A stretch of DNA of 64,000 nucleotides from Bombus terrestris (GCF_910591885.1 NC_063280.1:620001-684000), one strand, 5' to 3'; positions 38,153-51,690 are shown, numbered from the stretch's first letter. The notes: generated by a model from the sequence alone, not told the origin. A program made the numbers and translations.

Positions 38153-41100
38153 TGCATTTGTACGTATATGTATTTATACCTATGTGTACGCATACGCGAT
38201 CGTGTACGTGCCTATATCTCAGTACAGATGTATTCGGCAACCAGCGATCGGTGGGAATCTCCATACGTTGGAATCCGTCAACGCGAACGCTTCGAAGTCG
38301 AGAGACACCGTTGAAGGAACGTTGAAGGAACCCTGATAGATTGGATCGTTATCCGGTTGGAATGCGAATAACGAGCACACCTCCTCGTTGTCGGTCAGCT
38401 TCGTTCCGAATTCCTCGAGCCTCTGTGATTCATTGGTTATTGCGTCCGCTCGAGATACCCGGCTTTGATGTCAACGCGAATAACCCAGCCACGGGTTTTA
38501 CGGTTTCCCCTTGTCCCATGTATTTTGAAAGTTCGTGCTGTATCAAGAAAATCGTCGTCCGTTCCTCTTGATTCAACTTGGCAAATTGGATAATTAATCC
38601 TTGTAGTTCTTACACGTGGATCGTACTTTTATGGGGCATCGAAGAAGTCCTCCGCAAGACAAACCTTCTATTTCAATTTTTCTTTAAGTGTCCCAACCGT
38701 CCTTGGAACTCAGGGTCCTCGGTAATTGAAAAATGCAAGCTTTTTAAGAAAAAGGGAGACACTTCGGGATAGCTTGCTCGATATGGGACAAGGACGTCGT
38801 TGTCCCAGTAAAGCTACGTCCCATATTTTTCTACGCAAACGAACGCTTTTCCCCGACCTTTCTCCACGTGGCGTGCTGACGTACTCGGTGCTTTAACGTA
38901 CTCAACACTCGCGTGCGTTAAGTGAGGCTGTGAGAGGCCAAACTGATCAAATCCACTTTTTATGAAGTTACCAATTTCACATTATCAAAATGAATAGCTG
39001 TTATTCAAGACCTCAAAGAAGTAACTGTGAATTTCTAGGAAAGTTTTGAAAAATAATGTTCGTAACTGTCATTCTTGCAAGTATTTTAATTTACAAGTAG
39101 TACCTGTTTTTGTAACTCGCGAGATACGAATTTCGTATTGTACGGAACTCGGAGTGTAAAAAATTAGAATTATATTCTTTTTATATATAAGAGAGTTAAA
39201 GTGAATACTAAAGGCTGGTAAAACTAAAATCTAAGTAATGTCAGAATTACCTGAAATTATGTTCCACTGACATCGTTTTTCGGGTGCTGATACGAGAGTT
39301 TCCTCATCGATTCAATTTTCTTCGGCTTTAAAATTTGCATGTTCCTTATTTGCAGATCTTCCACCGGTTATCATTTCCTTAAAAAGCATTTCACTTCCAA
39401 TCTTTTGATCGCGTTATATCTGCTCTTCCTATAGATATCCAATTGAGAGTCGATCGAAGGAAGTTTCGTTCGGCTCGTGCGATATATCTCGAACGAGTTG
39501 TAGGTTCACGGATACACGACACGGCAAGCAGGAAAGCGCCGCGCGTTGGGATCTTCCGGTGGGCAATTTTCCTGCGGGTTAACATTACCAGCGATGTAAT
39601 TACCCGTTCGCTACCGTTACCGGATCCTCGTCGAGCCGCAGACTCACCGAGCCAGGGAATCGCGGTTGGCAAAAATTACTGGCCAATTAGCGGCCAGCTT
39701 CTTTTCCTCCTTTTTCCTTCTATCTTCTTCTCCCTGTTTCCTTCCCTTCCTTTATTTTTTTTTTGTTGTTTATTTCGCCTCGAATTGCGTGCTAAAGGAT
39801 ATCTGCCTCGTCGTCTACGCAACTATTCCGAACGCGATTAGGAGAAAAAACAAGTCACTCACTTGCTATCCGGAATCTCAGCTCGAATCTTTCGCGGCTC
39901 TTCTCTGACTCTGTTTCTCCTCGTGTTCGAGCCAGCTCATTAAAATTAATCAATGGTAATTTTACGCTTGCAGTTAACGAACCTTTATTCAATGAATTCT
40001 CGTCGTTCAAAGAGATCGATCGATTTCTGCCGATGGGACGAAAAAGTAGCTTTGATTTTAAGGAAATTGAGTAGGTTTGGAAATATTGGATACAAATCGA
40101 CTTTAGAAATGATGGTGCGATTAATTGTATCACGATTGAAATACTACAAAACACAATTATTTGTCATTCATCGTTTATCATTTAAGTACTGTTTATTTTT
40201 AGCGAGCTTCAACGAGTCTTCCATGATATAAGGAAACATCTTTATTGTCAGAAATTTTACATTCGTTCGATTCTCGCACGTCGTTTATTATCAACGAAAC
40301 TAGATACACAAAACTTTCTCTTAATTTTGTTTCAAAACCTTGTGATTTTATATTTGAGGCTGATATCGCCGGTAACGGACGTGTTAAAACGCCATACTAC
40401 AAGAGCTTTTGTTACGTCGTCTAAAGAAAGACGCAAGAGGAATGAAAAATTCGAAAACATTTCTCTTATCAAGTAAAACGAACATGAGATAAGTCAACAT
40501 ATAGCTATGGCTCTAACTCTCGAAACTCAATTCTTTTTAATAAAAAACACACACCAAATTTCCATTTCCGCAAAACGGGAGCTATAATTTTGCCGAATTT
40601 CGTTTAACCTTAATGTAATGGAGTTTCGTGTTTCACGTAGAAAAGCAAAACGTGCGGAACGCTGGATCATTACTGATAATGACATAACCAGATCATCAGT
40701 ACCGACGGTTGATGAAAGTAGTCTTGGAGTTCGCGTTTTTTTTCCTTGGATCGTTCTGCTTGAATCGCGAACCTGGTGGAACGGGCTGGTTCGGTGGAAC
40801 GAGCGTTCGCGATGACTGCGTAAAGTGGCGAGGAGAAAGCGACCTACTTCGCGGGCTGAGTAATTATAAGCCTTGAATCGAGTAAACGAGTAGTTGAGGC
40901 ATGCAGCAGCGTCGCGGCGGCGCGAGCAACGTCATCCGATTTAATCTCAAGTTTTATTTCAATCTGCCCAGGCCGTTGATTCCGAATCCGCGTTTCTGTG
41001 TGTCGGTGTTTGACCAACGACTCGTGAACGATACCATTTTATCTGCGATTGATTTATCGAGTGACGCGAATTAGACGAACCAATATTGTTTAATTCCTGG

Positions 41101-41589
41101 ACAGACGCCAACTGGCGCTATTCGTTAGACTCTGTAAACGTCGATATCGAGAACATTCGACGATTGCGAATACATGAAACGTGCGAGGGCGTGAGTTTTA
41201 CGAGAGCGTATTAGCACTGAATTAATATTTAATTCATTATGCGAATACTATGTGCATGTACAATTACTCATAAATGTCTTTGTGCAATTTATACGGCAGA
41301 TATTTTTATTAAGATGGATTGTATCTTCGCGTAATATTATATTTGTTCATTAATATATAAAAGATCGATATATAGTTATTCTATAAAGAATAATAATAAT
41401 AATAGAAAAATAGTAATAAGAAGACGATTGCTTATGCAGTCTTATTATTTCAAACTATACATTATGTTAATATTTGTTAGCTTGTTTTCTTTCCAAAGCA
41501 TCTCTTAATTAATCTTCTCGTAGAATGTAATAACGTTATATTCATATTTAATATATATAATATTTCATTTATTTAGTAATATTTCATTT
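38153..41589. other. Non-coding stretch with scattered CpG-rich patches
   Basis: Patches lie at 38240-38600, 39440-39720 and 40620-41200. A tandem of GTTGAAGGAAC units lies at 38309-38331 and a T10 run at 39755-39764. Frames in the patches have no domain. No gene is supported. Confidence 0.4.
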
Positions 41590-42060
41590 GAATAGAAATA
41601 TCCTTATTGCGGGGCACAAACAGATCCGCGACTGATTGTTTGTAGATGGCAACAACTTTTATGCAAAAATGTGTCCGACACAAAGACAACGATAATTTAC
41701 CAAGACGCGGCTATTAATGTAGTTATAACACAGGACGAACAGTGAAATTAAAGTTCAACCGGGTATAAAACCGAGCTCGTCGGCTATGAAATATCAGCGA
41801 GCGCGTTCAACGATGCGTCCTTCCACGGTTGTTTAACCGTACGAAGGTCGACGTTCGAACGTATTCCTGACCCGGAGCAGCCGGCGGCGCAAAGGGGAAC
41901 CGGAAGTGGTCTCTGATGCCGCTACGGGCCGCGTTCATTCGTACTTTAACGCATCTAAGCTTACGCAAGCTCTTAACCCGTGTAGCTGATGTTAACAAGC
42001 GCGTTCGTGAGCGGTAATTTATGCTTGAACGTGCACACATACACCGGTGTAAATTACGTC
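41590..42060. promoter_or_regulatory. Regulatory block with a TATA box and initiator at correct spacing
   Basis: TATAAAA at 41764-41770 is followed by TCAG at 41794-41797. This places the initiator A 32 bases from the start of the TATA box, the spacing expected of a core promoter. Upstream 41600-41760 carries TTTTATGC and TAATG homeodomain-type cores. Downstream, the first ATG at 41813 opens only seven codons, so any product would be non-coding or start in a later exon. Chance occurrence is possible. Confidence 0.22.
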
Positions 42061-42739
42061 ATGCCTTCTCTCTGCGAGGAAAGCAACAGGATTAGCGGCA
42101 ACTTCATCCCTGTCGTTGCGACTAGGAGTGTATTCTAAGCGGTTAGATTGGATGACATTAAATTTCGTTCCTTCTACCGCTGACGGGGATTGAATGCCGA
42201 CTGTATACTTGAAGGAAATAGGGAATAATGTTCTCAGAACGAAAACGTAGGACGACATGCTGATGTTTTCTAGGAAGGCGTTAGTTCGCATGCGTCGAGC
42301 TAACTTCGTGTAATTCGTAGAATGGTCCATCAGTTTGAAGTAGAAGTGCATATTCTATAGAGTTAGTATGCTGTCTTCCTTAATTACCATGTCCTATTTA
42401 TCATCTCGAAAGTAAAGGAACAGAGAATTTTGGAAAGAATCAAAAAGATTCTAGGATAGGACATATTATCTAGGAATGGTAGTACTACTATCCATTTCAC
42501 TGGAATCGTCTTCGCTCGTAGACCGTGGATTGAAATTAAACAGAAATTCGAAACGGAAATGAACCTAGCCATTGAATATTCCAAGCACCTGCTGTATTGT
42601 ACATACAAAGCTTTCTTCTTCTCTTTCTAGTTGTCAGTAGGAAAGTAGAATTATAAATGATCTGGTTTGTTTACTGTTGTTGTTTGAGAGTTTAGAAAGG
42701 ATTGAATTTGTTGATCGAATTGTTCTGTACATTATGCAG
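42061..42739. other. Non-coding stretch
   Basis: No gene is supported; frames on the minus strand have no motif. Confidence 0.45.
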
Positions 42740-42762
42740 AAGTGTAAGGTGGATTTTCTTAT
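42740..42762 (+). repeat. 23-bp exact dispersed repeat, copy 1
   Basis: Identical over 23 bases to 43711-43733, in the same orientation and 971 bp apart; it begins AAGTGTAAGGTGG. Both copies have GCAG just upstream. Copy 1 runs on into TTGCAG, giving a weak acceptor-like end. An exact repeat of this length is not expected by chance in this window. Confidence 0.9.
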
Positions 42763-43130
42763 TGCAGGCTTCTACTCTACTAAATAAAGAAAAGTCATCC
42801 TTCTATCTTGAAAAAGACCAAACACGAATCTACAAAATCTATGTTACATCGTATCATACTCATATGTTTCTCAATCTGCGCACAAAATTCTCAGCAACCA
42901 TCTTAATCTCTTCTTTGAAAGCTTCATTAAGAAACCCCGAAACCTTCAAAACCCACCAAAATCAGAAAAGAGACACATCTATCTTCCACTATATCCACTG
43001 TAAAACTTGGGTCGCGATAGGTAGCTGGAAAGCGTACCTTTCTCCTGCCCTGAACCACCCTACTGGAGAAAGTATACAAACTATCTAGCCTGTAATTTCG
43101 GAACGTTCGTAGACACGCCGAGATTCGTGG
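42763..43130. other. AT-rich non-coding stretch between the 23-bp repeat and the next island
   Basis: A frame at 42702-43088 reads through without any recognisable motif. Nothing else is seen. Confidence 0.4.
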
Positions 43131-43640
43131 TTGCAACAACGTGCAGACAATGCACACGTGCATCACCTTGTAAACGCATATGCATGTACGTGTTAATGCG
43201 AACGTTTCCGTCTTCGTTTCATCCTATTTCGGTTCGCGTATGTTTTCTCGAATTCCATCCATGGGTGATTCTTTCTCCATGGTGGTTGTGCGTGGCGTAC
43301 ACGGTGGCCGGATAGCAGAGAGTCCTGTCGGGATCGTCGAGCGTCAGGACTGCTGCATTGATCGGGAGGGTTCATCCAGCCCCGCGTACCACCCCCGTCC
43401 TCACCGACGCGGCTCGTGTGGGTAGGAACGATGGTGCACGCTGGTGAGGTGGTTAGGTATGCCGCAGACACACGCGTCACCTTTAAGCTCGGTATAGGCG
43501 ATACGATATCAGCCGCGGCAAGTTGGAACACTCGACGCGCGCGATCGAGAGCGCTGGCCAGTGTCGAGGATTTGTACCGACGCTCGTTCCACCGACGCGA
43601 CGCTCGGAATGCTCGAAATTCGATTAATTGAAACGCGGCT
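43131..43640. promoter_or_regulatory. CpG-dense island
   Basis: Frames on both strands at 43127-43739 contradict one another and have no domain. The island lies between the two copies of the 23-bp repeat. A regulatory or untranslated exon is possible. Confidence 0.2.
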
Positions 43641-43710
43641 GAATGGAAGGGGTGCGATTCTTCCTTTAATCATGCTATTATTGCAGACTGATTTTTGGAA
43701 TATCGCAGTC

Positions 43711-43733
43711 AAGTGTAAGGTGGATTTTCTTAT
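43711..43733 (+). repeat. 23-bp exact dispersed repeat, copy 2
   Basis: Second copy of the sequence at 42740-42762, in the same orientation. The flanks are not similar beyond the shared GCAG just upstream, so this is not an obvious segmental duplication or pair of long terminal repeats. Confidence 0.9.
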
Positions 43734-46700
43734 GAACACTTGTTTGTCATGATAGATACCTTCATTATGGATTTACGTGCTTGCAATTTTGTACAGAGTG
43801 TTCCACGTGTTTGTATTAAAGATACGTCAATGTGTTTTACGAGTAAAAATGAAATTAATATCTCAAGATGTCCATAAATACTTGGCAAATTCTATGGAAA
43901 TGCTGTTGTGTAGTTGCAACAAAAATATCCAGAGTGACGTAAACGGTCTATTTATGTTTCCACTCGAAAGCGTTGCTCGTCTTTATCGATGCAGACCTGA
44001 TATCGTCGTGCTATTGAATTTAATGCAAATTGAATTTCTTCGTGATTTGGTCGCATCTGTTTGCACAAGATATTGAGTATCGTAATTAATTCATTTCGTT
44101 TGAATGTTTTTGTAAAATTTAGGGTGATCCGCAAATGAAAATGTACAAGTGTAAGATCAGGTAACCGTAGGAGGGCAGGAAGTTGCGAATACTGTTTATT
44201 AAGTATTATCGAGTTTTTCACGTTTCATATTTTTGTTCTAATTTCATAGTGAAGAAATTATAGATCATTTACTGCACGACATTATAGTCTTACTTTTACT
44301 GACAGAGCATACGGATTTGGAAGTTTGAATGGAAAAATGCGAAACACCTTGTTAGGTGATCGAATAGACCGTAGATAGATATCGAAATAGGTGGTTTCCG
44401 TTTCCACTTGTATGTACATGGAATATAATTAATATACGGAATATAATTTGAAGTGCAATGAAACGATAGGATATTGACTTCTCGATATTTATAAGACCAG
44501 ATGTATCGTATGTACATGTAGATGTGTTGTCTAAAACTGGATTCATGAATTTTAGCAATTATCGAGAATCGAATATCGTGAACTAAATAGATTTAGGGTC
44601 TGCGGATCGTTATAGATACCGTAATTATATTAAATTCATTCTCAAGCAGACATGGTACTAAATTGCAATTTGGGACGAAGGGAATTAACGATCGGTAACG
44701 TCGATACGACAACTGAACACAGGAACTATTAAGGTGGCTTTGAATGTTTCTATCAGAAACTTCGATAATTTTTTCCTAGTTGTTTCGTGAAAAAGAAAGT
44801 CTCTGGTAAATCGTGTGTTGCGAAAAAAGAGGATGTTACGGGTATGGGGCAGGTTGAAAAGCCGGGAAAGAAAACCGAGAGAGCGACGGTGATGTTACGT
44901 ACACACGGGCGCGTGTTCACAAAGGCGCGCCTTCGTTGCATTTCCTAACAAAGGATTCACGGTCACACATTTTATGCGAGACGTCATTCACTCGGTTTAT
45001 ATTCGAAACCGATATGATGTTTTTCCGCTGGTGGATTCCATTGAAACGCGAAACGAATTAAACGAATTTCGATCGATCGAAAAATGATACTGGACGTATG
45101 TATTAACGAACCGTCTTCGAACGTGTACGAGTTTGCTTTTCTGCGCAAACAGGCACTTCATTGCAGGGAAATCAACTTCGATCGCATTACCCGCCACTGT
45201 TTGCTAAAGATAACTACTCGAGATCGCGGATCGATCTCTCGTTTCCACCAAAGAAATTCACTTGTCAAAACTTGAATATTGTTATCGGTTCGCTAACCTT
45301 TGAATGGACTCCGCAAACAAGAAAAAAAAAAAGAAAAAAAGGAAGGCAACGTTCACCGTCATTCTCAACGATTATGTTGGATTTTCTAAATCTAATTCAA
45401 CGGTTAAAAGATCTCCCATAAAACATTAATCGAAAAACAGGGGAAAGCAATGATCGTCATTCAACGATCACGAATATTATTTTCTTAAAATTTACGATTT
45501 TTCTTAGACTATTTTCTCAGAGAAAGATTATTTGCTTAAAGCCTACTATTATGTACGTCATCTTCTGTAAAAAGACCTTGTAAAAGTAACTCATTTACTG
45601 TTTCAAAAAACTGGAATTTAATCCTACGCTTATGTGATAAAATTAAAAACTTGTTAAGAAGCAATGTTTCTAACAGCTTATCGGCGTTCGAATTTTATAC
45701 AACAGCCTCGACATTTAGATTGTTGTTAATAACGGAACGTATGCGCGCGGCTTATACCAAATTCCATCGGCAATGATTCGAAATTTATAACGTGTCGGGG
45801 CGAAGGACATGAAACTCACGTCGCGGAATGTTGAGCAGGTCCAGGACAGTAGGCTACGGTGAGCCTATATCGATCGTAAGCCCCTAGTTTCCATGGTCTC
45901 CGTCTCCATGGGATTGGTGCACCCACGATTGTTGTTTCTATCTCTCCCTCCTTCTGACTCCCCTTTCACTGTGTCCGTCTCTCGTTGTCCCCACTCCGAA
46001 CGAAATTACCACCAGCTTCCGGGTAACACGGCCGCACTACCGTTGCGCGTTCCCGTGCCACTGTGTAAATCTTTCGGATTATCGTTACCACGATTTTTCA
46101 TGCTTTTCTCGGGAAAGCAGAGATTTGGAATTTTCAAATATATTAGCGTGTTGCTTTTAAAATAAAAAATATGTAGCCTTAAAAGGTGATTTAGCTTTTA
46201 AAGATTTATACAAACAGCGTAGTAGATATTTTCCATATTGTAAGAGAGTTGACATTAATGAAACGTGTATAGTCGTCGACCAAAGAATAAGAAAGTCAAC
46301 AATCGTATTTAGAACATTGGGCAAGTACTGATTAATTATTATTCCACTTCAAAAATATCGAAGCGTGAGGTGCATTGTGACGTCTCGATTACGTCGTCGG
46401 TAAATTTTTCACGTCGTTCGTAACGTAACTGAATCAATGACGTAGTTCGTTAGTTCGTTATAGACACGACATTTCGGTAGCGGGTCGCGTGAGTGGCCAT
46501 CGCCAGACCGATTATGAAATACCGCGTCCGAAAAATTGAAAAAACCACCGATGAGCAACGGTGAAATGTCAAGGTTTAAGGAAGCAAACTTGGATCGCTG
46601 GACGGAAACATAGCTGTCCGACATGCATTTTTAATGTAGTTTCATTTTACGGACATTTGCTGATCTTTTGATAGCTATATTTATGTGGAAGTGGTTGAAA

Positions 46701-49369
46701 ATACTTCGGTAAAGGAAATTAAGGAAAATAGATGGATCAAATATGTTGTATTGGCCTTTGCTTCTCTCTAGATAAGATACGAGAAGTGATTCTCACTAAA
46801 TGACCGATGCAATTATCTACAACTTCGTATCTTTCACGATACACGTCGAAACTTTTGACTTTCGACTTGTCGATTAAGTACATTACCAGGGTCGGTCACT
46901 CTGTCAGAGACTTTGGTGTAACAGGTCGTTGAACTCGTTCGTATGTATGAAAAGAAGGTAGTTTAAAATGAGGAAGGAAACTTGGAGATTTTTCTTCGTA
47001 TTTTTACTACAGCACAAGTTTACACAGTTTTTGCGTAAAGTGTACAATACAGTTCAGCCAAGCGTATTCTTCGCACCTCTTTTAACTTTCTCTTGCCTCG
47101 TTCATCGACTCTCTAATTCCGACTGCACACTTTTTGACCTCCGTTCAACCTTTTCTTACTTCGCCATGCGTTCGCGCACGTCATGACCCTTTTTACGGGT
47201 AAGAACTTTGGAGTTTCGTAACTTTTGTGATTCAAAATTAATCGCGAGAGTGTTTCTTAAAATATATTATTTGAGGGAAAATCAGCTGGAAAGTTTCTCC
47301 ATATTCATATTTTAAGAATGTTAATATCCATTGTTGCTTTCTACGCTTCTTTTTTTCAATCTTAAATATTTAATTCAATTAGTTTCTCGACTCGTTGATC
47401 TTGCGTTAATTTCTTATTGATCGAAACACATGGTCAGTCTCGTATGGATTACGAACAGCATTTCACGAGCGGAGCGACTGCAGATTAATTGTTATTCCTT
47501 GTATCGGCGGACCGAACGTCGATAATCTAAACATTTTCCGATATCGAACCGGTGATGATCGATTTCAGTCAGTTGCCGTTCGGACGTCAAAAGGTCCAGG
47601 TTTGAGACTTCGGTCGCCTTCGTCACATTGAATAGCTAAATAAATGAACGTGACTCGTTGTTTTTAAAACCATTAAGCCCTTTCCCTACGTCCTATTTGT
47701 CGAATAGTGTCTGGTAAAAGAGCGTCAGAGAAATTTTAAGGAGGAATAATATTCTTGTTCCACGAGGCTATAGGATACGACTGCTTCCTCCACGCGTCGG
47801 AAGGAGAATTTCATAAAAATAGAAGCGACGTAAACTTCATAGGGGCCGAAGAATTTGACGTTCCTTCGGGTCTCCGGAGGCACGTACCGGGCGAGGAAGA
47901 AACGAGCGAAAAAGAAAGGTTGAACGGTGAAACACGGTCGTCTGGATGAAAATTCAATGAAAATAGGAAACGTACATTCGAGTTTTCGAGTAGATTATGT
48001 AAACATAGTGCGATTAGCCCGGTTACGCTGTTTGACTGACTTCTTTAATTATGAAAAGTTCGTTCGTCTGAAGTTGCGATTCTCATAATTGGCCATTTCT
48101 TCTATTTATTCCGTACTATTAATATCATTTCTGAATCCGTAACTTTTCCATCTTTGTATTCGAACAATAACTATGGGCCTACCAAGATCTGTTAATAAAT
48201 TTTGTGATTATACAAGAGCCAGAGATCAAAACGAAGGTTTTATGAGGCTAGGCGAGTCCATCTTCATGACTCAGTGTATTTTAAAACAACGTATAGAATC
48301 TTCTTGACATTGACGTCATACATTTTCCAACGACAATCGCCGATTCTGTGAACAATACTACCTCGTATTCAATCGCAAACGTATTCGTAAAAAATAAAAC
48401 GTTGACGTCAGAATTCGCGAGTCGTTGAGCCATCAGCCACGATATACGAGCTGTTTACAGGCCAAAATGCTCAACTGCACTTTTTGAAATCTCTGAAATT
48501 TTAATGCTAAATTATTTGATTGATACTTATCTTATACAAACTCATCATTTTTCTCTAATTTTTGTTGTATAGGGTCCAGCGATTTGTCAAATAAGCAAGC
48601 GACTCGTATGATCTCGAAGACGATGTTCTGCGTGGTAACGGTGACCCACAAACGAGCAAAGCTGCTCTAAGCCGCGGACCTAATCATACCATCCGCTTTA
48701 AGAAAGCCGAACCGAGTAAATCAGGTTCAGCCGAGCATGAACCGTAGTTCGGTTTGCACGGAAATTTTGAGGCTACCGCACGCCACCAACTGGGAGTCTT
48801 CCTCCGTGGAATATCGTCGCCCGTTGTACAAACCCGTCCACCCTCTGCTCCTCGAGCTAGCAGCCGCTCGACGCAACTACGCGCCTCGAGCTAGGAAACT
48901 ACCAGTAACTTTCGAATAAAGATTACGCCCTCGAAAACGGTTCGAAAGGGGGATACAAAAGAGCTGCGAATTTCGGGATCCTTCGGCACCGCAATTAAAA
49001 GATTATTAACCCTGTGAGGAGTATGGTTAATCTGACACTCGAAATGTTTCTTATAAATATTTTTTACTCTTACGACTAGGTTGTTGTTTAATTTTCTATA
49101 ATACGGAATTGAAAGATAATAAGGACGAGCTAATTACAATTGGTTCAGTTTTAATCCTTGCAGATATGCGTACGATACAATTCGGCTTTAACGATTCTTG
49201 AATAAAAATGTTATTACGCCGAAGGATTGGTAGTTTCGGTAATAAATTAACTCGTCTTTTCCAATTCACAGCTTAAGATGTCACAGAGGAATGTTTATAT
49301 TTTATTTATTAATTATGGGTCGTGCTCACTTGACTAAAATCAATTCTTTTTCATTCTTTGCATTAGTAT

Positions 49370-49387
49370 AATCTTTATATAAAGATT
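49370..49387. repeat. Perfect 18-bp A/T-rich palindrome
   Basis: AATCTTTAT is followed directly by its reverse complement. Possibly chance in A/T-rich DNA. Confidence 0.85.
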
Positions 49388-49523
49388 GGAGTCATAACCT
49401 AGGCCAAAGTCGCTATATCCCTGAAACACACCGCATAGAAATATGATCTCTACAGGATTAATGCTGTTACCTGTTCGAAGAACGATCTTTCTTCTCTTTT
49501 TATTCTCTCCATTGATTCCTTAT

Positions 49524-49537
49524 CCCCCCCCCCCCCC
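49524..49537. repeat. Poly-C run (14)
   Basis: Fourteen consecutive C, a rare homopolymer in AT-rich insect DNA and a likely place for assembly length error. Confidence 0.9.
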
Positions 49538-50449
49538 GTCTTCTTGGTTTATTTTTTCTGTTCTGCCGCCATTGTCTGTTGGAGATCTATGAATATCTTC
49601 GCAGGATTCGTCGAACCATGGATTATTAGAGTTCCTGACGAGGGTCGGGATCGTGAATTTTAACGGTGCCTAGGGGGAAGAGTCGCTTGCCAAGCGGCAG
49701 ACGTTCCGGCATCTTCTAATTTCACTGTCACGTATCATAGCGCTGCAGATATTCACAGAATACCGTAATGATACGTAAAAATTATATTTACTTCTATGTA
49801 TCTGAGAAGATAGTGGAGAATTGATAAGGAAAGGAAATACGGAAGAGCAAAGTTGAAATCCGGAGGTCATTTGTTTCAATAGATGCCTAGGTTGCAAGGA
49901 ATAATGGCCTCGATTTTGAAAATTCGTAGATGAAGGGTCGCTGCGTTCCAAAGGATAGCTTGCCTCTGATAATTAGCACCTTTTCTAGCGTTCAACATTT
50001 ATCATACCGGAGGTTGCCCACACAGCAATGGAGGGATATGATGGAAGCGGAACGAAGGTCAAGCAAAAAAGAAAGAAAGAAGCGAATAGAACGAAAAACG
50101 TAGGGTTCGGAAGATTAAACCTTAGCGACTATCCATCGGATGTTTTTGCGCCAGTGCCGTGCCGTATATTCATCTTTTATTTTCATTTATGTCCATCGTC
50201 GTTTATCTTCATCGATAATTCTGATAACGACTTCAATTCACAATTGAAGCGAATCGAATTTGCATAATTTCGATGATTTTCATAATTCAACAAACGATGT
50301 ATTCACGCGTTCATGAACGATTTCGTTTCATCAAATCGTAAATATATTTCGTTCTCCGATAAAGTATTATCCAGAAAAATATCGAGGAAGAACGTGACTC
50401 GAAACGATCAAATAAGAGAACGGAGCATAATAAAAAAAGGATAAAGGCA

Positions 50450-50620
50450 TTAAAAAGTTGGGTCAAAGAAAGCCCTGGCACTTATCGGTATAAAGGAGGC
50501 TCTCGTTCCATAATTAGTTTTTCCAGCGTCGCGATAACACGACGGAATGGTTGGCCATTTCGGAATCCCGTCGCGATAATTACAATCCCTAGCGACGAGA
50601 ATTATAGGATTCTTCGAATG
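50450..50620. promoter_or_regulatory. Regulatory-looking block
   Basis: Compact sequence holding CATAATTAG, GATAATTAC and two TCGCGATAA motifs, plus GGTCAAAG, in CpG-rich surroundings. Enhancer-like by texture only. Confidence 0.2.
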
Positions 50621-51019
50621 TTGGGATTGTCTGGCAGAAACGCGAGATGTTCTTCTTTTCGCGACTTGTTGTCCGTGTTTCCTCGAACTTTCCTTCGCTT
50701 GGATAGAAGATGTTAGGAGATAAGGGCCGACAGATAGAACGAACTAAGAGTCAGACTGGGAACCACGGCTTTGAAGAGAAGAAGGAACGAAGAAAGATAG
50801 AATCAAAGGGGTGGAAAGTTTTCCTTCCTCTTCGACAATTACCAGAGCGATTTTCCTCGTTAATGGAAACAGCTCCCGTGGAAAGTCGGTCGTTCGATCC
50901 ACGAAACAGCGATGCATCGAGTAATTGTCGGCTTTTCCCTGCTGACATTTCAGCCATTTCGTGTCGCTTTGTGCGTGACCTATTCAGCGTTGGATGGTTG
51001 TTCTATGTTAGATTTGTTG

Positions 51020-51022
<3 letters not shown>

Positions 51023-51105
<83 letters not shown>

Positions 51106-51106
51106 G
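51023..51106. repeat. Compound (GA)n(CAGA)n microsatellite
   Basis: About 19 GA dinucleotides to 51060 are followed by about 11 ACAG tetranucleotides. Long frames crossing it on both strands read alternating arginine-glutamate and serine-leucine runs; these are repeat artefacts. Confidence 0.97.
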
Positions 51107-51690
51107 AATGAGTGTCAGATCACGCAGGCTACGAGTTGCGTGTACAGGAGGGTATGCGCTGTATATACGTAAACGTGTATGGCTGTCGAAATAAAAGAGA
51201 GGTCCTTTCCCTGAAAAGAGAACGTCCGATAAAAACTGAAACGCGCGCACGAAGGCAACGAAGCAAAGGGTGAGAGGCGCAAAGAGAGGGCGGAGATGGA
51301 GGCTGGTAGCGCTTTGAAATGAAAATTCCATTTCGTCGGTTGCTTTCGTGCGGTTTGCATCGCGAGCAAGCGAGAGAGAATAAGAGCTTTCCGGGGGAAT
51401 CTCGTTGGCCCGGTTTTCGGCGCGAAAATGTTTCGCGTTACCAGAGGGAAATATTTGCGTCGGCCATTTGACAAAGCGGGGGAACGTTCCACAAAGAAAT
51501 CGACCGATGGATATACCGCTGCTCGCTGTTTTCACGCGGAATTCTCCGTTCCGTCGCGGAATCGTCAACACTGTGATCGCTTCAAATGTCGCATGGAATC
51601 TCACGAGTCGCTGGACCCGTTTGGTTATATCTGGTCTTCAGTTTTTCGAGATTAACGAAGAACGAATTGCGATTTTGTAGTTTTCCTTTG
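51107..51690. promoter_or_regulatory. CpG-dense island beside the microsatellite
   Basis: CpG-rich unique sequence with overlapping frames on both strands up to about 200 codons, which mutually exclude one another and have no domain. Function unknown. Confidence 0.18.

Larger units (their letters stand above)
43734..50449. other. Long non-coding stretch without supported genes
   Basis: AT-rich overall, with CpG-richer patches near 44860-45250, 45710-46100, 47440-47620, 47760-47950 and 48590-48970. Within the last, CCTCGAGCTAG occurs twice, 34 bp apart (48850 and 48884). An 18-bp palindrome lies at 49370-49387 and a C14 run at 49524-49537. Frames show no domain. Confidence 0.4.

Noticed and set aside
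39225..39270. Minus-strand AATTTCAG joined to GTAATT, a possible second ratchet site
   Set aside because: The pyrimidine tract is poor and GTAATT is a weak donor.
49006..49030. TTAACCC followed by GGTTAA 25 bp later, resembling piggyBac ends
   Set aside because: Only about six bases are symmetric, the pair is too close, and no partner end was found downstream.
50710..51111. 133-codon + strand frame ending in a charged repeat
   Set aside because: The tail is the GA/CAGA microsatellite read as alternating residues; the rest has no domain and overlaps minus-strand frames.
51008..51604. 198-codon minus-strand frame, longest in the window
   Set aside because: Its end is the same microsatellite, and the remainder lies in a CpG-rich island where stops are rare; a second long frame overlaps it.
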